In this document: positions 1 through 11,700 of the stretch, one piece after another
Layout: every line of letters begins with the position of its first letter
How positions within the stretch are numbered: position 1 is the first letter of the stretch
Assembly: GCA_947069175.1 (NCBI GenBank)
Contig: CAMTDV010001633.1
Coordinates: 58,200,102 to 58,264,101 of the forward strand
DNA from: Scalesia atractyloides
Taxonomy: Eukaryota; Streptophyta; Magnoliopsida; Asterales; Asteraceae
DNA length: 64,000 bases
Direction of reading: 5' to 3'
Notes under the pieces: model-generated
Told to the model about the DNA's origin: nothing
Seen by the model: the letters and a program-made list of their open reading frames with translations, nothing else
Databases searched by the model: none
Position numbers and translations under genes: made by a program

Positions 1-50
1 TGACTTATATGACATCTATGGTATACATGTTAGACTTATTATGTACTATA

Positions 51-69
51 TAATATATATATATATATA
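51..69. repeat. TA-rich microsatellite
   Basis: Short alternating TA run in element X. No function can be assigned. Confidence 0.8.
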
Positions 70-1052
70 AACTTATACATAACCGAACCCTTAATAATAA
101 TCGTTATGGTTACTTGTTAAGACAATAGGTTATATCATATGAGCCTTAAGCACGTCATTACGATTCTAATGGGTAATCTAACCCATGAAATCACATTCAC
201 CTATACGGGTTATCATAATGTCAAAAACGGGTGTATTGAGACTAAATGGTTACTTTTATGTATACATACTTTTTGTACTTTAGATTCCAAATCTGAATCC
301 TCCTTTAACATATTGAGAACTCCAAACACCCTCATCCTCCTATTCTCATCAACTCGTCGATACCCGGAAAATCGGAAAGCAATGCAAACTTGTGAGTACA
401 CTCGAACACTCTTTTTATGCTTTACACTTTTGGGTGCAATATGTTTAACCTATCAAAATAAACGCAATCACACTTATACTTTATGCAAACACAAACAATC
501 CATTATACATGCTAAAATACATGAAACATGATTTGTATTCTTGGAACATTCTTATATGATTCGCTTATCATTAACTTCGTACGAGCCTCCCCTTAACATG
601 TATAGCGCTATAGGAGTAACGCACTGCTCGTATTCTTGAGGTCATTTAAGTATTCAAATTCTTACGGTACACTTGAGCATTGACTTGTAAAATTTCATGT
701 CTTGATACATTAATCTAGTAAACTATTTTTGCCATGTGGATTCATTTAAACCTATTACATACTTATGCTATATAAAAACTTGTGTACTCGCCAATGCTTT
801 TGTATTGAACTATACTTTTAAACATATTGTAGGAATTCTATGATGATGATGGTATATGGAACTTGGTAGGAAGGACTAGAAATGCACCAAATCTTAATTC
901 ATGTTTATAGATTTGAACGTTTGATTTTGTTGATTTTGATATTTGAACGGCAAAAGCATACATACAAACTGTCATATTTTATCATCAACAATCATCTCCA
1001 ATGATACAAAAAATGAATTTCAACTTGTGATGGTGAGGACACATTATCTAAT

Positions 1053-1131
1053 CCACGCGTTGTGGAAACCACCGGCGGTGGTATATCACGCACGATAACG
1101 CGTGATGGATCTTCACCACGGGGGCGCCCCG
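1053..1131. repeat. Cluster of four short GC-rich palindromes
   Basis: Four inverted repeats lie within 79 bp: CCACGCGTTGTGG (1053-1065, imperfect), CCACCGGCGGTGG (1069-1081, perfect around a central G), a 7-bp stem ATCACGC/GCGTGAT (1085-1106), and GGGGCGCCCC inside 1119-1131. They sit between the LTR-like part and the leader of element X, close to where a primer-binding site is expected. They could be structured leader RNA or the remnant of a small DNA transposon. Confidence 0.7.
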
Positions 1132-1357
1132 ACCCCTCTAACTATAGGGAATTAGGAAAAATTTGTCATGATTTGACCTAGTCTATAGTCTAAGTACCCA
1201 TACTTGACCATTCTTGATTTCATTCTCCAAATACTCAAAATTCTAGCTATTTGCTTCTATCTCATCTTTTGTCTTAAATTTTCGTATGTCTTCCCTAAAA
1301 CGATTTACCATACACACATGAAGACGTGAAAGCATTCGTATTATAAAAACAAGACGA

Positions 1358-1598
1358 TTTCACCAAATAGGAGTGTAACCCTCGCTTTGGTGAAAGACCC
1401 TAAATCCGCATCCTCGATTTTCATGAAATTACACATCAAGTTAGGAGTGACATCCTTACCTTGATGAAATTTCGCCATGCTATTCTAGTGGACCCTTATC
1501 GACGAGTCGGATTTAATTCCTTTCTTCGATTGGTAAGTACCAACCACACTTAGGGAATGATGTTGTCAAGTTAGGGGCGATACCCGCACCTTGATAAC
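1358..1598 (+). repeat. Hairpin array with similar loops, left part
   Basis: Three hairpins in the leader of element X. Stem 1 is TTTCACCAAA/TTTGGTGAAA (1358-1367 with 1386-1395, 10 bp perfect). Stem 2 is CATCAAG/CTTGATG (1434-1440 with 1460-1466). Stem 3 is GTTGTCAAG/CTTGATAAC (1562-1570 with 1590-1598, one G-T pair). The loops share a TAGGAGTG or TAGGGGCG block followed by a pyrimidine-rich block, while the stems differ. Two more hairpins of the same type follow the Athila A insertion at 21275-21376. Confidence 0.65.
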
Positions 1599-2154
1599 TA
1601 GTCCCAATTCTCTATTTTTCAATCCCGCCAAGGTCTCGAACTTTCGATTGACTAAGGACATGTAGTAACCGGAAGGGTGAATACTGTTAACCGAAATTTC
1701 GGCGAGAGTATTTTACCTATTCGGCCAAAGCATGCTTCCCATACTCAAAAGAACTTTCGATCACTTTGGTTAGTCAAAGTTCCGTTTCGGAACAATCCAA
1801 GTTTTAGTCAAAACGATCATTATATTATATCGATTTTATGCATAACATAATGCGAACATCCCTTTCTTTCCAAATTCAAATTATTTTCACAATGATTACT
1901 CGCGTATTCATGTGTGCAAAATGTAACATATAAATTACATCAAATGCGGCATAAAACTAACCCTTTTTTAGTACTAATGTTTGGAAAAAAGCACGTTTCT
2001 TTGTTCCTTCCGTATTTTCAGGATAAAATGAACTTAAAAGAACAAAGGAAGAAAATAAGCAGCCAAACCCAACATAAATACACAAAGAAGTAATAACGTG
2101 TCACGCCCGACCCCTCAGCAACACCCTCAAAGACAAAAACAAGAGACAGAAGTT

Positions 2155-2445
2155 GACCATGGGTTGCGCCCAGCCAGGCATGGGGCATGGTCAGCCATGC
2201 ACTTTAAGACAAAACCTACATAAACTTCTACGCCCACCACGGGGCCGTGCCCAGACCAACATGGGGCATGGTCAACTCTAAGATTTGTATAATCTTGATA
2301 GTACAGCGAAGAGTTGACCAGTGGGCCGTGCCCAGGAGACACGGGGTCGTGTGGGGACCTCTGCTGACAGCTGCAATTAATGAAGGAAAAGAAGATGATG
2401 GCCACGGGTCGTGCCCGCTGGTCACAGGGCCATGTCCGGGCTACT
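2155..2445. repeat. Cluster of CACGGG/CCGTG palindromic words in the Athila LTR
   Basis: Variants of a C(A/C)CGGGGCCGTG palindrome occur in pairs separated by about 8 nt, for example at 2235-2275 and 2320-2350 and at 2400-2440. The same paired design recurs in the 3' LTR (19700-20000), in the internal region (15738-15870, 16622-16720, 17085-17110, 17965-18165) and in Athila B (24045-24300, 38165-38350, 59805-59870, 60385-60410). Short reading frames rich in Gly-His-Gly-Pro over these clusters are a by-product of the repeat. Confidence 0.75.
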
Positions 2446-2453
2446 GTTTGGGC

Positions 2454-2461
2454 TATAAATA
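2454..2461 (+). promoter_or_regulatory. TATA box of the Athila A 5' LTR
   Basis: TATAAATA followed by GGGG in the U3 end of the LTR. The Athila B LTR has the same box on the minus strand at 24019-24026, while the 3' LTR of Athila A reads TACAAATA at the same place (about 20012). Confidence 0.65.
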
Positions 2462-3436
2462 GGGGGTGCTTGGTTCACTTCAAAGGTATCCCTTGGCAAA
2501 CCACTTCTCTCTCACTTTGCCACCATTACACCACCACTACAACACCAACACCCACCACCATCATCCATTTATCATCTAGAGTGTGTAGTAGTCTCGTGAT
2601 CCAAGATTGATAGTAAGGGTTCTTGTTAAACAAAGGCCATGCTTGGCTAAATTCCTTACATCAGTTGGTGAAGACTAATCTTTTATGTATTACTTTTAGT
2701 TTTTAATCTTTCGGCACTTTTTAATTAGGTATTTATAAATAACTTTAATAACTAATTTCTTATGTTGAAAGTGAATTTTCCTAACCATTTCTTCATGATG
2801 TCATTGATTTGCTCATTCGTGTCTTTACGGTCTATATAAAGCACATTAACAACTTGCAAGGGGGGTAGAAGGGTGGTTTGGTAAAATTATTGTCTCGTTC
2901 AGTGTATAGATCCAGCAAGAACTTGGTTCAAGCTTAATAGGACCTCCTTCAATACCCCAAAGGTATTGGATGGTGGGGGTATTAAAACTTTAAACCGTCT
3001 TCTTGGGATTGTATCCTTGCTGACTCAAACTACTTAGCCGAGGGCAACGTCACCTTCAAAAGAGGGGCCTACCACTTTTCGCAATAATAACTTATTTAAT
3101 TATCTTCCAATATTCCGACCCTTTGGGTTGTATCACTGCTGACTCAAACCACTTGGTTGAGGGTAACGTCACCTTCAAAAGAGGGGCCTACTACTATAAC
3201 TAAGATAATCTTTTAAAAAGTCCGAAAGTGGGAAAATTATCAAAGGATACATAAAAGAGAAGTTGGATCAAAGTGATTCTATCTTGTCTAATTGTATTTT
3301 ATTTTATTTATCTTATGTTTAATTTTATGCTTTAAAAACCTTTTATCAAAAAATTTGGGTCGTTTAGACGTTGACGCTAAACCGGTATTAAAAGCTCTTG
3401 TGTCCTTGGTCGATCTCGGTATCTTACCAACGCAAT

Positions 3437-4066
3437 TGTTAGGATCTGAGTTTGAATTACTAGTAGTTTTTGTTTCAAAAATGGAAAATGATTGAGTTTT
3501 GTAGAGATTTGCAGCGGAAATAAATGAAAAACTTTTACTACAAGCAATGGTCGTTTGTTTTTATCATCAACATGCTTTCAAGTTGATAAACTTGCATGTG
3601 ATTCACAAACTCCCCCTCAGCCTTCGGAATTTAAGTTTGATAGTAAGAGAATGGAGAGAAGATGAAATGCGAAAGTTGATCTTTTAATAGACAAGATTAA
3701 ACTGTTACACAAGTTACCTATTTTGTACTAAACTATCTAACCACTGAGCATCTTTGATGATGTCAGGGTTGATAGTGATAGGAAACTAAATGTAACTAAC
3801 TACAAACACTGCTAATACTAACTATCAGTGCTTAGCACTATTACATTGATAAACTATCTAATGACTAAGCTCTGATCTCTATCCTCTGATCCTTGTAGCT
3901 CTGGAAGACCTTTGCAACTTTGTGAAGACAGATGATAGAAGAGCAGTCTTTAGGGAATGCAATGTTTGTACAACAGAGGTTGTAACCTCTGATAGTGTAA
4001 CCAAAGCTCGGATAGTGTTATTTTGCTTTGTATTATATGTTCCTTTCATAGGGTTCAATCCCAACA
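3437..4066 (-). repeat. 3' LTR of copia C1
   Basis: Near-identical to 14834-15461. It contains an imperfect 18-bp palindrome beginning CAGAGGTTGT (about 3975-3992), and a polypurine-like CTCCCCCT (+ strand) near 3610. Confidence 0.9.
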
Positions 4067-4078
4067 ATCTCCCCCTGG
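4067..4078 (-). promoter_or_regulatory. Polypurine tract of copia C1
   Basis: Minus-strand CCAGGGGGAGAT abuts the 3' LTR start (TGTTGGG). This is the plus-strand DNA primer site used in reverse transcription. Confidence 0.8.
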
Positions 4079-4100
4079 AACAGATGATGCCAAAAACACT

Positions 4101-7100
4101 TTATTCTTGGTCTTTATTCCTCGGGAAGAATTCTCTTATTTGACCTTTGAATTGAAGTTCAAAGTTAAGAGATTCTATGTCATCAGCATCCTTCTGTAGC
4201 TCTAAACATAATAATTCTTGGAAGTCTTCTACTGTAAGCCCATAAGCAGCTTCCATAGATAGTTTAGTGGCATTACCATTAGACTTGAGCAGTTTCAATT
4301 CATAGGTGTCTTTGTCGACCTTCCACTTTAGAATTTTTGGGTCTGAAGGTTTTCTTGAAGGAGCTTTTATTGCTGAGGTTTGAGAAGGAGCTATTTTTGA
4401 TAAATCTTTAGCCAGCTTGGCACTTGAATCATTTGTTGGATAATCAATCATGTTCTGTATACCTTCTTTGATAAATGTATCCTCAAACTCTTTGTCAGTC
4501 TTTAGAGACATCTCCCCTTGCCTTTTTCTGTTTAACAAGGCTAGTGTGTAATGGGCAGATGTTGTGCTGGACTTTTTGGAGAGTTGGGCTTTGAGAATGG
4601 CATCTTCTTTTGAATAATCAGGTTTAGGAGGCATGGATGGATCCTTTTTCCTCCTTTCTTCCAAACTTTTGTAAGTGTCTATCACCCTGACCTCACCCCA
4701 TCTCATCACTTGATTCTTTGAACCATAATTGTTCTGAATTAGTTCATTCTTCATTCTCTTCAGCTTCAAGGCTCTTTCAGTCATATCTTTCTTGTATAAA
4801 TCCCAGTTGGGTGGAGTTGGCTTTTTGAGAGGATCTTTCAACATTTCTTGCATTCTGTTGATTTCTTCTCTTAGCTCATTTATGCTCCAATCCCTGAACT
4901 GTGTCCTTGTTGCCTTATACATTTTCTTCTCCATGATATACTCAATGAGTTCACTTTTGAGCAGCTTATCTTCCCTTTCTGACAACTGGTTGCTCAGATT
5001 CTTGACAAAATCTTGTAAGATGCTGGCTTTGCTTAGTTGAAAGGACATGGCAATCTGTATCTCTCTATCGCTTTTATCAGCTGATTCTCTTTTGGCAATA
5101 TCCTCTGCTTGCTTCTGTTTCAATTCCAGATAATCATCAACATTTGCAGGTCTTGGATAGCCATCAAGGGATAGGATTGTTCTTTTGTCAGGGTCATCCT
5201 CTGAAAAGAAGCTTAGGATCTCTTCCCTGACTATTGGTAAATCAAGAGGATATAGCTTTGCTGCAGGAGTAACTTCAAGAGTTGAAGATGTTGTAAGCTC
5301 TGATGTGGAGGTCATTGGTTGTGATGATAGTGGAAGAGGTGCAGGAATCTCATCATCATTTATCACTTTTGTGATCTTTCTCCTTTAAACCTTAAAGTGG
5401 GTGATGGTGGTTGTGGGATCTTAGGTGGTGTGGATAATGGATGAGTTGATGTGGGAAAAGTGATCATGATAGATTTGCATCTATTGCAACCTCTGCTTGT
5501 GTGGATGTGGGTTGTGGTTTCGAAGATGTGATAGGTTTTTGAGAGGCAGAGGTTTTGATGGTTGGATTGGTTTCAGGCTTAGTTTTAGGAGGTGTGGTTG
5601 TTGGTTGCCTAGCTTTTCTAGTAGGTACCTTCTTTGATGAAGTACCAACCTCTCCTTTTTCTTTTTGCTATTCAATCTTTTTCTCAACCAACACTCTGCT
5701 CTCCTCAATCACTGTCTTCTTGTGACTAGCCCTTGCCTTGGCCACAATTTCATCAGTTAAATCTTTCTTCTTTGAACCATCAGGCCTTGGAATATTTAAA
5801 GTAGGTCTGGCCTTATCAGCATCTATTTTCATCTTTTTATTTCCCAAAGGTTTCTCCCCCTTTTTGGCTTCATCTGTTGTAACAAAGATAACCGTTGGAG
5901 GTGCATGGCCAGTGGTTGTGAGTAGATGAGCTTTAATGGCTTTAATATCTGCTGTAGTGTCTTGATACCTTGATTCAACCATGTTTCTAACATCATTCAT
6001 CTGGTACTTGTGTTGTAGATCCAAATAATGTTGTTGATGTTGAAACAGAGGGTTTAAAGCTTCTTTGAGATCAGCAGTGGATAGAACAGAGGGTTGACTT
6101 TTTGTAGCTATCATCTGCTTTAGTAAACTTTTGATCTCGTCCATAGAATGTTCTATCTTAGTAACTCTCTCCATCAAATCCTGATATTTTAGATCATCAC
6201 CTAATTTAATAGGATCATCTGAACTCCTACCAGACATGGTAGTTGTATCTATGGTATCATTAGCAGTGGCTTTAGGACCAGCTTCAACCGTAGATGCCCC
6301 TTTGTCTTGGAACTGGGGACTTCCCACAATAGAGGTAACAGCTGTTGCCTCAACAGTGGTTGCCTTCAACCAAGTCTTATAAATGAAACCACTGTCCAAC
6401 TGAGAACTTGGGAGTTCGGCAATTGTAGTGGCTGCTTGAGTTGAACTATCACCAAGGGTTACATGTAACCCAAGGGATGTAGCCTCTTCATTTGCTGATG
6501 GGCTACCAACTAATAAAGAGTCAGACCCAGCCTCTTGATGAAGTATATTCTCAATAATAGGTTGTTGAGAAGTGCTGGTTTTTGTCTGGTCTAATTCAAT
6601 TGAATTCAGCAATGGTAACATGGTAGGTGGAAGTGTAGTCATTGGTGAAGGTGACTGTGTAGAAAGCGACATTGCCATGGGAGAGGGGCTGTGGAAGATA
6701 GAACCAAATGGATCTAGAGCTTCATAATTTGGTGTCCCTGTGTCTACAACCTTTTCCTTTTGTGAGGAAGAAGGAGGAGTTTCAAAGCCGGTTGGAGATC
6801 TTTGAACCATCTGCTGTGAAGAAGTAGCAGCAGTGGTTTGTGACTTTGGTGTTGTCACTGGGTTAACCTCTGGGGTCTCATCTTCCAGAGGACCCTTTTT
6901 GGGTTTGGTGGGCGTTTTGGTAAGTGTTTTGGTTTTCTTTTTGAGGATTTTTGGTGTGGGTTTCAGAGCAGCGGTTGTGGTGCCCTGATCACCAAGAGCA
7001 GTAGGCTCAGTAGCAAGAGGTTGAGTTTGAACATTTTGTTCAGGTAAAACTTGCTCAACCTCCTCTACTTGTGTTTTCGCAACTTTATCTTGGTTTGTTA

Positions 7101-7851
7101 TTCAGGTGAAGGTTTCATGATTGAGGCGCCCTGGGTTTGTCACAGCGCCCTTTTTTCTTTCAGGATCTTTGATTTGATCTTGTAAGTAAACACTCAGAAA
7201 CCGCGGGTGAATCAAAAAAGCTTTTCTTTTTGCAATATTTTGAAAATTATTCACAAGATCATTGAACAGTATCTGGGAGTAGTTAAAATATGTGTCAGTT
7301 AAAATTGCATATCCCAAATATTGCATGTTCAATGGAACTTCATTGAAAGCAGTGGTTTTTGCTGAGAGACAAGTTAGAATTGTGTGAAAGAAAAATCTCA
7401 TCTCAGCAGGAAAGTTAGGTTTAAAGATGGTCATACCTTTCATCTGGCCTACATAACCTCTTTCTAGAAACTCTGCTTGGATCTCATTGAGGGGAAATGA
7501 CACAAGATGTGCTATATCATTTAGCTTGAAAACTTGAGAGATCGATTGGGGGCTAATTTGCATCAACACTCCCCCTACTCTTGGGATTATTGTATAAGGA
7601 ATACCAGTAGCAGTTGAGTGAACCTTAGCATTACTCCAGAAGTCACGAAGAGAATCAATGTAGATTGGGGCTTTGACTTCCAACATGTGCTTGAATTTCG
7701 ACTTTTGCAAAATTCAAATCATTGGATGATAGCGAGTATTTGCGTCGTTTGCTTCAAGTATGGCGGTGTAATTATGTGGGGTTTTGATTATGAGAGTGAA
7801 GGGTGGAAGTTCTTATGTGGATTTCTTTGAAGATTTTGATTTGGGAGCCAT
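4101..7851 (-). pseudogene. Extra (env-like position) coding region of copia C1, broken
   Basis: One long reading region of about 1250 codons lies downstream of RNase H, now in several frames: 7102-7851, 5668-6858, 5481-5708 and 4101-5366. A start codon at 7849-7851 opens a Lys/Ser-rich N-terminus that meets a stop after twelve codons. The segment at 7102-7710 is a compact domain (FWSNAKVHS, VGGVLMQISP, NEVPLNMQYLGYAILTD) that resembles the domain called putative plant transposon protein in annotations. The middle is Pro/Ser/Thr-rich and low-complexity. The last 421 residues are charged and helical, with probable coiled coil (about residues 75-210, Glu/Lys-rich). I see no clear signal peptide or membrane segment. 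By position it is the Sirevirus env-like ORF; its function is not established. Confidence 0.65.
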
Positions 7852-8316
7852 GGTGTTAGAGAGAAAAACTGTTTTGAGATTTTTGAAATCGACACAGTTT
7901 TAGGGTAAACACTGATGAGGGATAAAACAGGGTTTTTATAGGGTTTTGAAAAAGTGACGATGACATAGCATCTGTTGCAAGATCTGATGGCTAACATCTG
8001 GTCACGTGTAACCTCTGATGAGAAAAGTACTGATTTTTAACACTATTAGTGGATAGCTATCAGTGTTTTGAAATGTAGAAATGGAAGTCAGCGGATACAC
8101 TTTAACAATGGTTGAGATTTTGAAGCCTATCAGAGGTTTTGAGCAAACAGATGTTATGAGCAGACTTTTAAAGATTTATTGAACAATTCAATTTTAACTA
8201 TTTTTAAGGATGAATTATTGATTTTCTAAAAACATTTTGATGCTATGTACGCATGGATTTACAAGAAAACTTGTTTTTAATCCATGTTTAGCATTCCAAT
8301 TCTTGAGATCAAGTTT
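7852..8316 (-). other. Noncoding gap between pol and the extra ORF of C1
   Basis: No frame is open. The stretch holds several copies of the C1 words ACCTCTG/CAGAGGT (about 8010 and 8143) and a CTATCAGTG repeat also found in the C1 LTR. Such a gap may host signals for expressing the extra ORF, but no promoter can be identified with confidence. Confidence 0.5.
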
Positions 8317-10227
8317 TCAAAGGTATGTATCCAATGCCTTGGTTAAAACATCTGCCAACTGATCTGAAGTATGGACATGATGCAAAGAAATCAAACCTTT
8401 TTCATAGCAATCTCTCACAAAGTGATGTCTGATGTCAATGTGCTTTGTAGTTGAGTGAGAAACTGGATTTTTAATGATGTTTTCAGCAGCTTGACTGCCC
8501 AATCTGAGTGGAGTCTTTAGTGCAGTTACACCAAAATCCAGCAACTGGTTTTGAAGCCACAAGAGTTGAGCAGTGCAGCTAGCAGCAGCAATATACTCTG
8601 CCTCAGCAGTGGATGTTGAAACTGCAACCTGCTTTTTGCTTTGCCAAGACACTAGACAATCTCCTAGGAATTGACATCCTCCTGATGTGGACTTCCTTGT
8701 AGTTTTGCAACCAGCAAAGTCACTATCTGAAAAACCTGAAAGCTCAATATTCCCATTAGCTGGATACCAGATACCAAGTGTGGGAGCACCTTTTATGTAT
8801 CTGAATATCCTTTTTACAGCAATAAGATCAGACTTTCTAGGTAATGCCTGTGATCTGGCACAAACACATGTTGCAAACATGATGTCTGGCCTTGATGCAG
8901 TTAGGTACAATAAAGACCCAATCATGCTTCTATAAAGAGTTTGATCAACAAGATCATCTTTACCATCAATGGTGACTAGCTTGGTGGTTGCCATGGGTGT
9001 GCTACATGGTTTACAATCATCCATATCAAACTTTTTAAGCAGTTCTTTCACATACTTGTTTTGATGGATAAATGTACCATTTTGCAATTGTTTAACTTGA
9101 AGACCAAGAAAACATTGGAGCTCACCCATTGCACTCATCTCAAACTCTGCTGCCATGAGTTTTTGAAACTCTTCACACATAGCAGTGCTTGTGGATCCAA
9201 AAATGATGTCATCCACATAAATTTGGACAAGCATCAAATCTTTTCCTTTCCATTTAAAGAATTGGGTTTTGTCTATTTTACCTCTAGTAAACCCTATGGA
9301 TAAAAAAAAGTGGATAGAGTTTCATACCAGGATGGAATGCATCTTCAAAGCCATACAAAGCTTTGTTGAGCTTGTAGACATGATCAGGATGGAATGCATC
9401 TTCAAAACCTGGAGGTTGACAGACATATACCTCTTCTTTGATTTTTCCATACAAGAATGCACTCTTTATATCCATTTGATACACCTTTATGTTGTGGTTA
9501 GCAGCAAAAGCTAAGAACAGGCGAATGGCTTCCAACCTTGCTACAGGAGCAAAAGTCTCATCATAGTCTATACCTTCTTCTTGTCTGTCGCCTTGAACCA
9601 CGAGCCTTGCTTTGTTTTTGACAACAATACCCCTTTCATTGGTTTTGTTCTTGAAGACCCACTTTGTGCCAATTGGACTTACATCTTTTGGCAGTCGCAC
9701 AAGATTCCAAACCTGTTGTCTCTTGAACTGAAGGAGTCTTCTTGCATGGCTTCTACCCAGCTATTGTCTTTCAGTGCCTCTTGGAACTTGACTGGCTGTG
9801 TGAGTGATAGAAAACCAGCAAAAAGACAAATATTTTGGGATTGGCTCCGTGTGAGTATCCCAGATTTGATGTTGCTAATAACTTGATCTGCTGGATGGTT
9901 TTTGAGATAAATCAAATCACCTTGGTATGGAACAACAGCATTTTGGGGTGATGGCTGCAAATGTGTATCATCTGAGCTAACCTCTGCTGGTGAATTTGAA
10001 GTATCAGCTGCTGATGGAAATGGAGGTGGTGGTATTGAGGGTATAGAGGTAACATTCTGATGATTTTGTTGCCCAATTGTAGGACTTTTATCAATAGATG
10101 TTTGATTTTGTGAACTGGCAGAGGTTTGAGGGTCAAACACTGTTGACCCAGAAGTGGCAGAGTTTACACAAGAGCTTGTGGCACCTGATCCTCTGTTGGA
10201 AGAATTGACTTTTGTTTGTGGAAGCAA
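8317..10227 (-). pseudogene. C1 reverse transcriptase-RNase H, broken
   Basis: Frame 9679-10227 is a Ser/Pro-rich linker ending at the RT start. Frame 9284-9700 carries the N-terminal RT (WVFKNK, RLVVQGDRQEEGIDY, FAPVARLEAIR, MDIKSAFLYG). Frame 8317-9237 carries the palm motif YVDDIIFGS, then FLGLQVKQ, YRSMIGSLLYLTASRPD and the copia RNase H with STAEAEYIAAASC and a C-terminal LADVLTKAL. Both catalytic Asp of the palm motif are present. The break near 9330-9400 is a 22-bp duplication that replaces part of the fingers/palm region. The protein would copy element RNA into DNA in virus-like particles; this copy cannot. Confidence 0.9.
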
Positions 10228-11653
10228 ACAGTCATATTCTTGATCTTGATCTTCTCCAGATGATTGTGGTGTACCTGCATTGTCTAGCTGGATAGAAACA
10301 TCAGCAAATGTGAATTTATTTAAGTCAAAAGCTCTGCAGGTTTTGCTGGGATTTTCAGTGATGAAAGTTCATTGAACTTCACATTAAAAGTTTCTTCAAC
10401 ACACTTTGTCCTAGAGTTAAAAACTCTGTAGGCTTTAGCAGTGGTTGAGTATCCCAGAAAATAACCACAATCAATTTGGGCTGCAAACTTAGATATAGAA
10501 TCTTTTAAGTTCAAAATGAAGCATGGACAGCCAAAAACTTTAAAATAGGAAATCAGAGGTTTGATTTTATACAAAATCTCATAGGTAGTCTTTTGATGCC
10601 TAGGGTTAATCAAAACTTTGTTTTGAACATAGCAAGCAGTGTTTACAGCCTCTGCCCAGAAAGACAAGGGTAAACCAGAGTCTGCTAGCATAGTTCTTGC
10701 TGATTCAATTAAAGTTCTATTTTTCCTTTCAACCACCCCATTTTGCTCTGGAGTTCTTGGAATGCTATATTGTCTAAAATTCCTTTTGACTCACAAAAAG
10801 CATCCAACTCCCTATTTTTAAACTCTGTTCCATTGTCACTCCTAAAGATTTTTACTGGAAGATCAAATTGCTTTTCTACTTGTTTAACAAAGTTTTGCAA
10901 AATGACTGCAGTTTCATCCTTAGAGTGGAGAAAGAAGGTCATGTAAACCTAGAGAAATCATCAACTATCACTAGGCAATACCTTTTGTGTTTTAAGCTCA
11001 TGATTTGTATAGGGCCAAACAAGTCCATGTGAAGCGCTTGTAAACACTGGCTTGTTTTGGACTCTTCAATTGATTTGAAAGAACTTTTATGTTGTTTTCC
11101 TTTTAAGCTAGAAACACAATGTTCTTCACAAGAAAATTGCTTGTGGGGCAAACCTCTTACAAGACTTTGTTTTGAGAGTGTGGTGATAGTTTTAAGATTT
11201 GTGTGTCCAAGTCTACGATGCCATAACTCAGTCTCTTTGCTTGAAGCAACTGAGAATAAGCACGTTCCAGACATAGGATTATCTTTTACCATATCTACCA
11301 CATACACATTCCCACTTATGTGTGCAGTGAGTTGTGCTTTGCTCTCAGCAATGATTTGATCAATCTTTTTGACAATCTCTGGTCCCACAATTTGACAAGT
11401 TTTCTTGGTGAGGAAGGATCAATACCCTCTGTCACTCATTTGTGAGACACTCAACAGGTTAAATTTCAGATTGTCAATTAAGTTCACATTTTCAAACTTG
11501 AGTTTCCCAGCCAGAACCGACCCGGACTCTAAAACCTTTCCCTTTGAGTTATTACCAAAATATATATCACCCCCCCCCATGAGCCATGAAGTCCTTGAGA
11601 AGGGCTCTACATCCTATGATGTGCCTGGAACCTCCACTATCTAAATACCATAC
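10228..11653 (-). pseudogene. C1 protease and integrase, broken
   Basis: The aspartic protease signature WYLDSGGSRHIIG lies at about 11615-11653, with the active-site Asp-Ser-Gly codons at 11633-11641, just before a run of nine C (11570-11578) that may be a frameshift point. The integrase zinc-binding region (LWHRRLGHTN) follows in 10939-11388; its last metal ligand appears as Ser in CVSSLKGKQ. The catalytic core shows DLFGP, then DNGTEFKN in frame 10709-10942, and VERKNRTLIES with the catalytic Glu in frame 10320-10736. At least two frameshifts split the core. Confidence 0.85.
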
Positions 11654-11700
11654 TCTATCAAGGCAAGTAGAGGGTCCCTGCACATCAAGTAAATAGATCA
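11654..11700 (-). other. C1 gag/pol junction: gag stop, frame change and acceptor-like site
   Basis: The gag frame ends with a stop at 11698-11700. The protease frame is a different one and opens at the same spot. Nineteen nt after the stop lies a TGTGCAG/GG sequence (AG at 11678-11679) that looks like a 3' splice site. Copies C2 (51220-51240) and C3 (45467-45489) have the same arrangement. Confidence 0.5.

Larger units (their letters stand above)
1..1908 (+). mobile_element. Element X, left piece: chromovirus-like Ty3/gypsy LTR end and leader
   Basis: No coding region is visible. The stretch resembles the LTR end and leader of the better preserved chromovirus T. The word TGTACTCGCC at 783-792 recurs in the T LTR at 27981-27990. 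The leader text around 1140-1197 (a TATAGGGAATTA block, then a TTTGACCTAG block) recurs just after the T primer-binding site at 28287-28340. No intact primer-binding site is seen here; the place where it should be is occupied by a cluster of GC-rich palindromes. The piece ends at 1908, where Athila A inserted, and resumes at 21164. The clade is an inference from these short shared blocks. Confidence 0.55.
1909..3436 (+). repeat. 5' LTR of Athila A, first part
   Basis: Aligns over its length with 19467-20996 and, inverted, with the Athila B LTR at 22867-24547. It is interrupted at 3436 by copia C1 and continues at 15462. It contains a cluster of CACGGG/CCGTG words and a TATA box. Confidence 0.85.

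Noticed and set aside
139..531. 130-codon plus-strand frame in element X
   Set aside because: No recognisable motif, AT-biased residues, and overlap with LTR-like DNA.
2127..2462. Short frames rich in Gly-His-Gly-Pro (also 19747-20055, 17958-18209, 24254-24499)
   Set aside because: Readings of the GC-rich palindromic words on either strand; no start context, not conserved as one frame.
11570..11578. Run of nine C as programmed frameshift site in C1 protease
   Set aside because: It could equally be a decay or sequencing slip in a homopolymer; no matching run at this place in C2.
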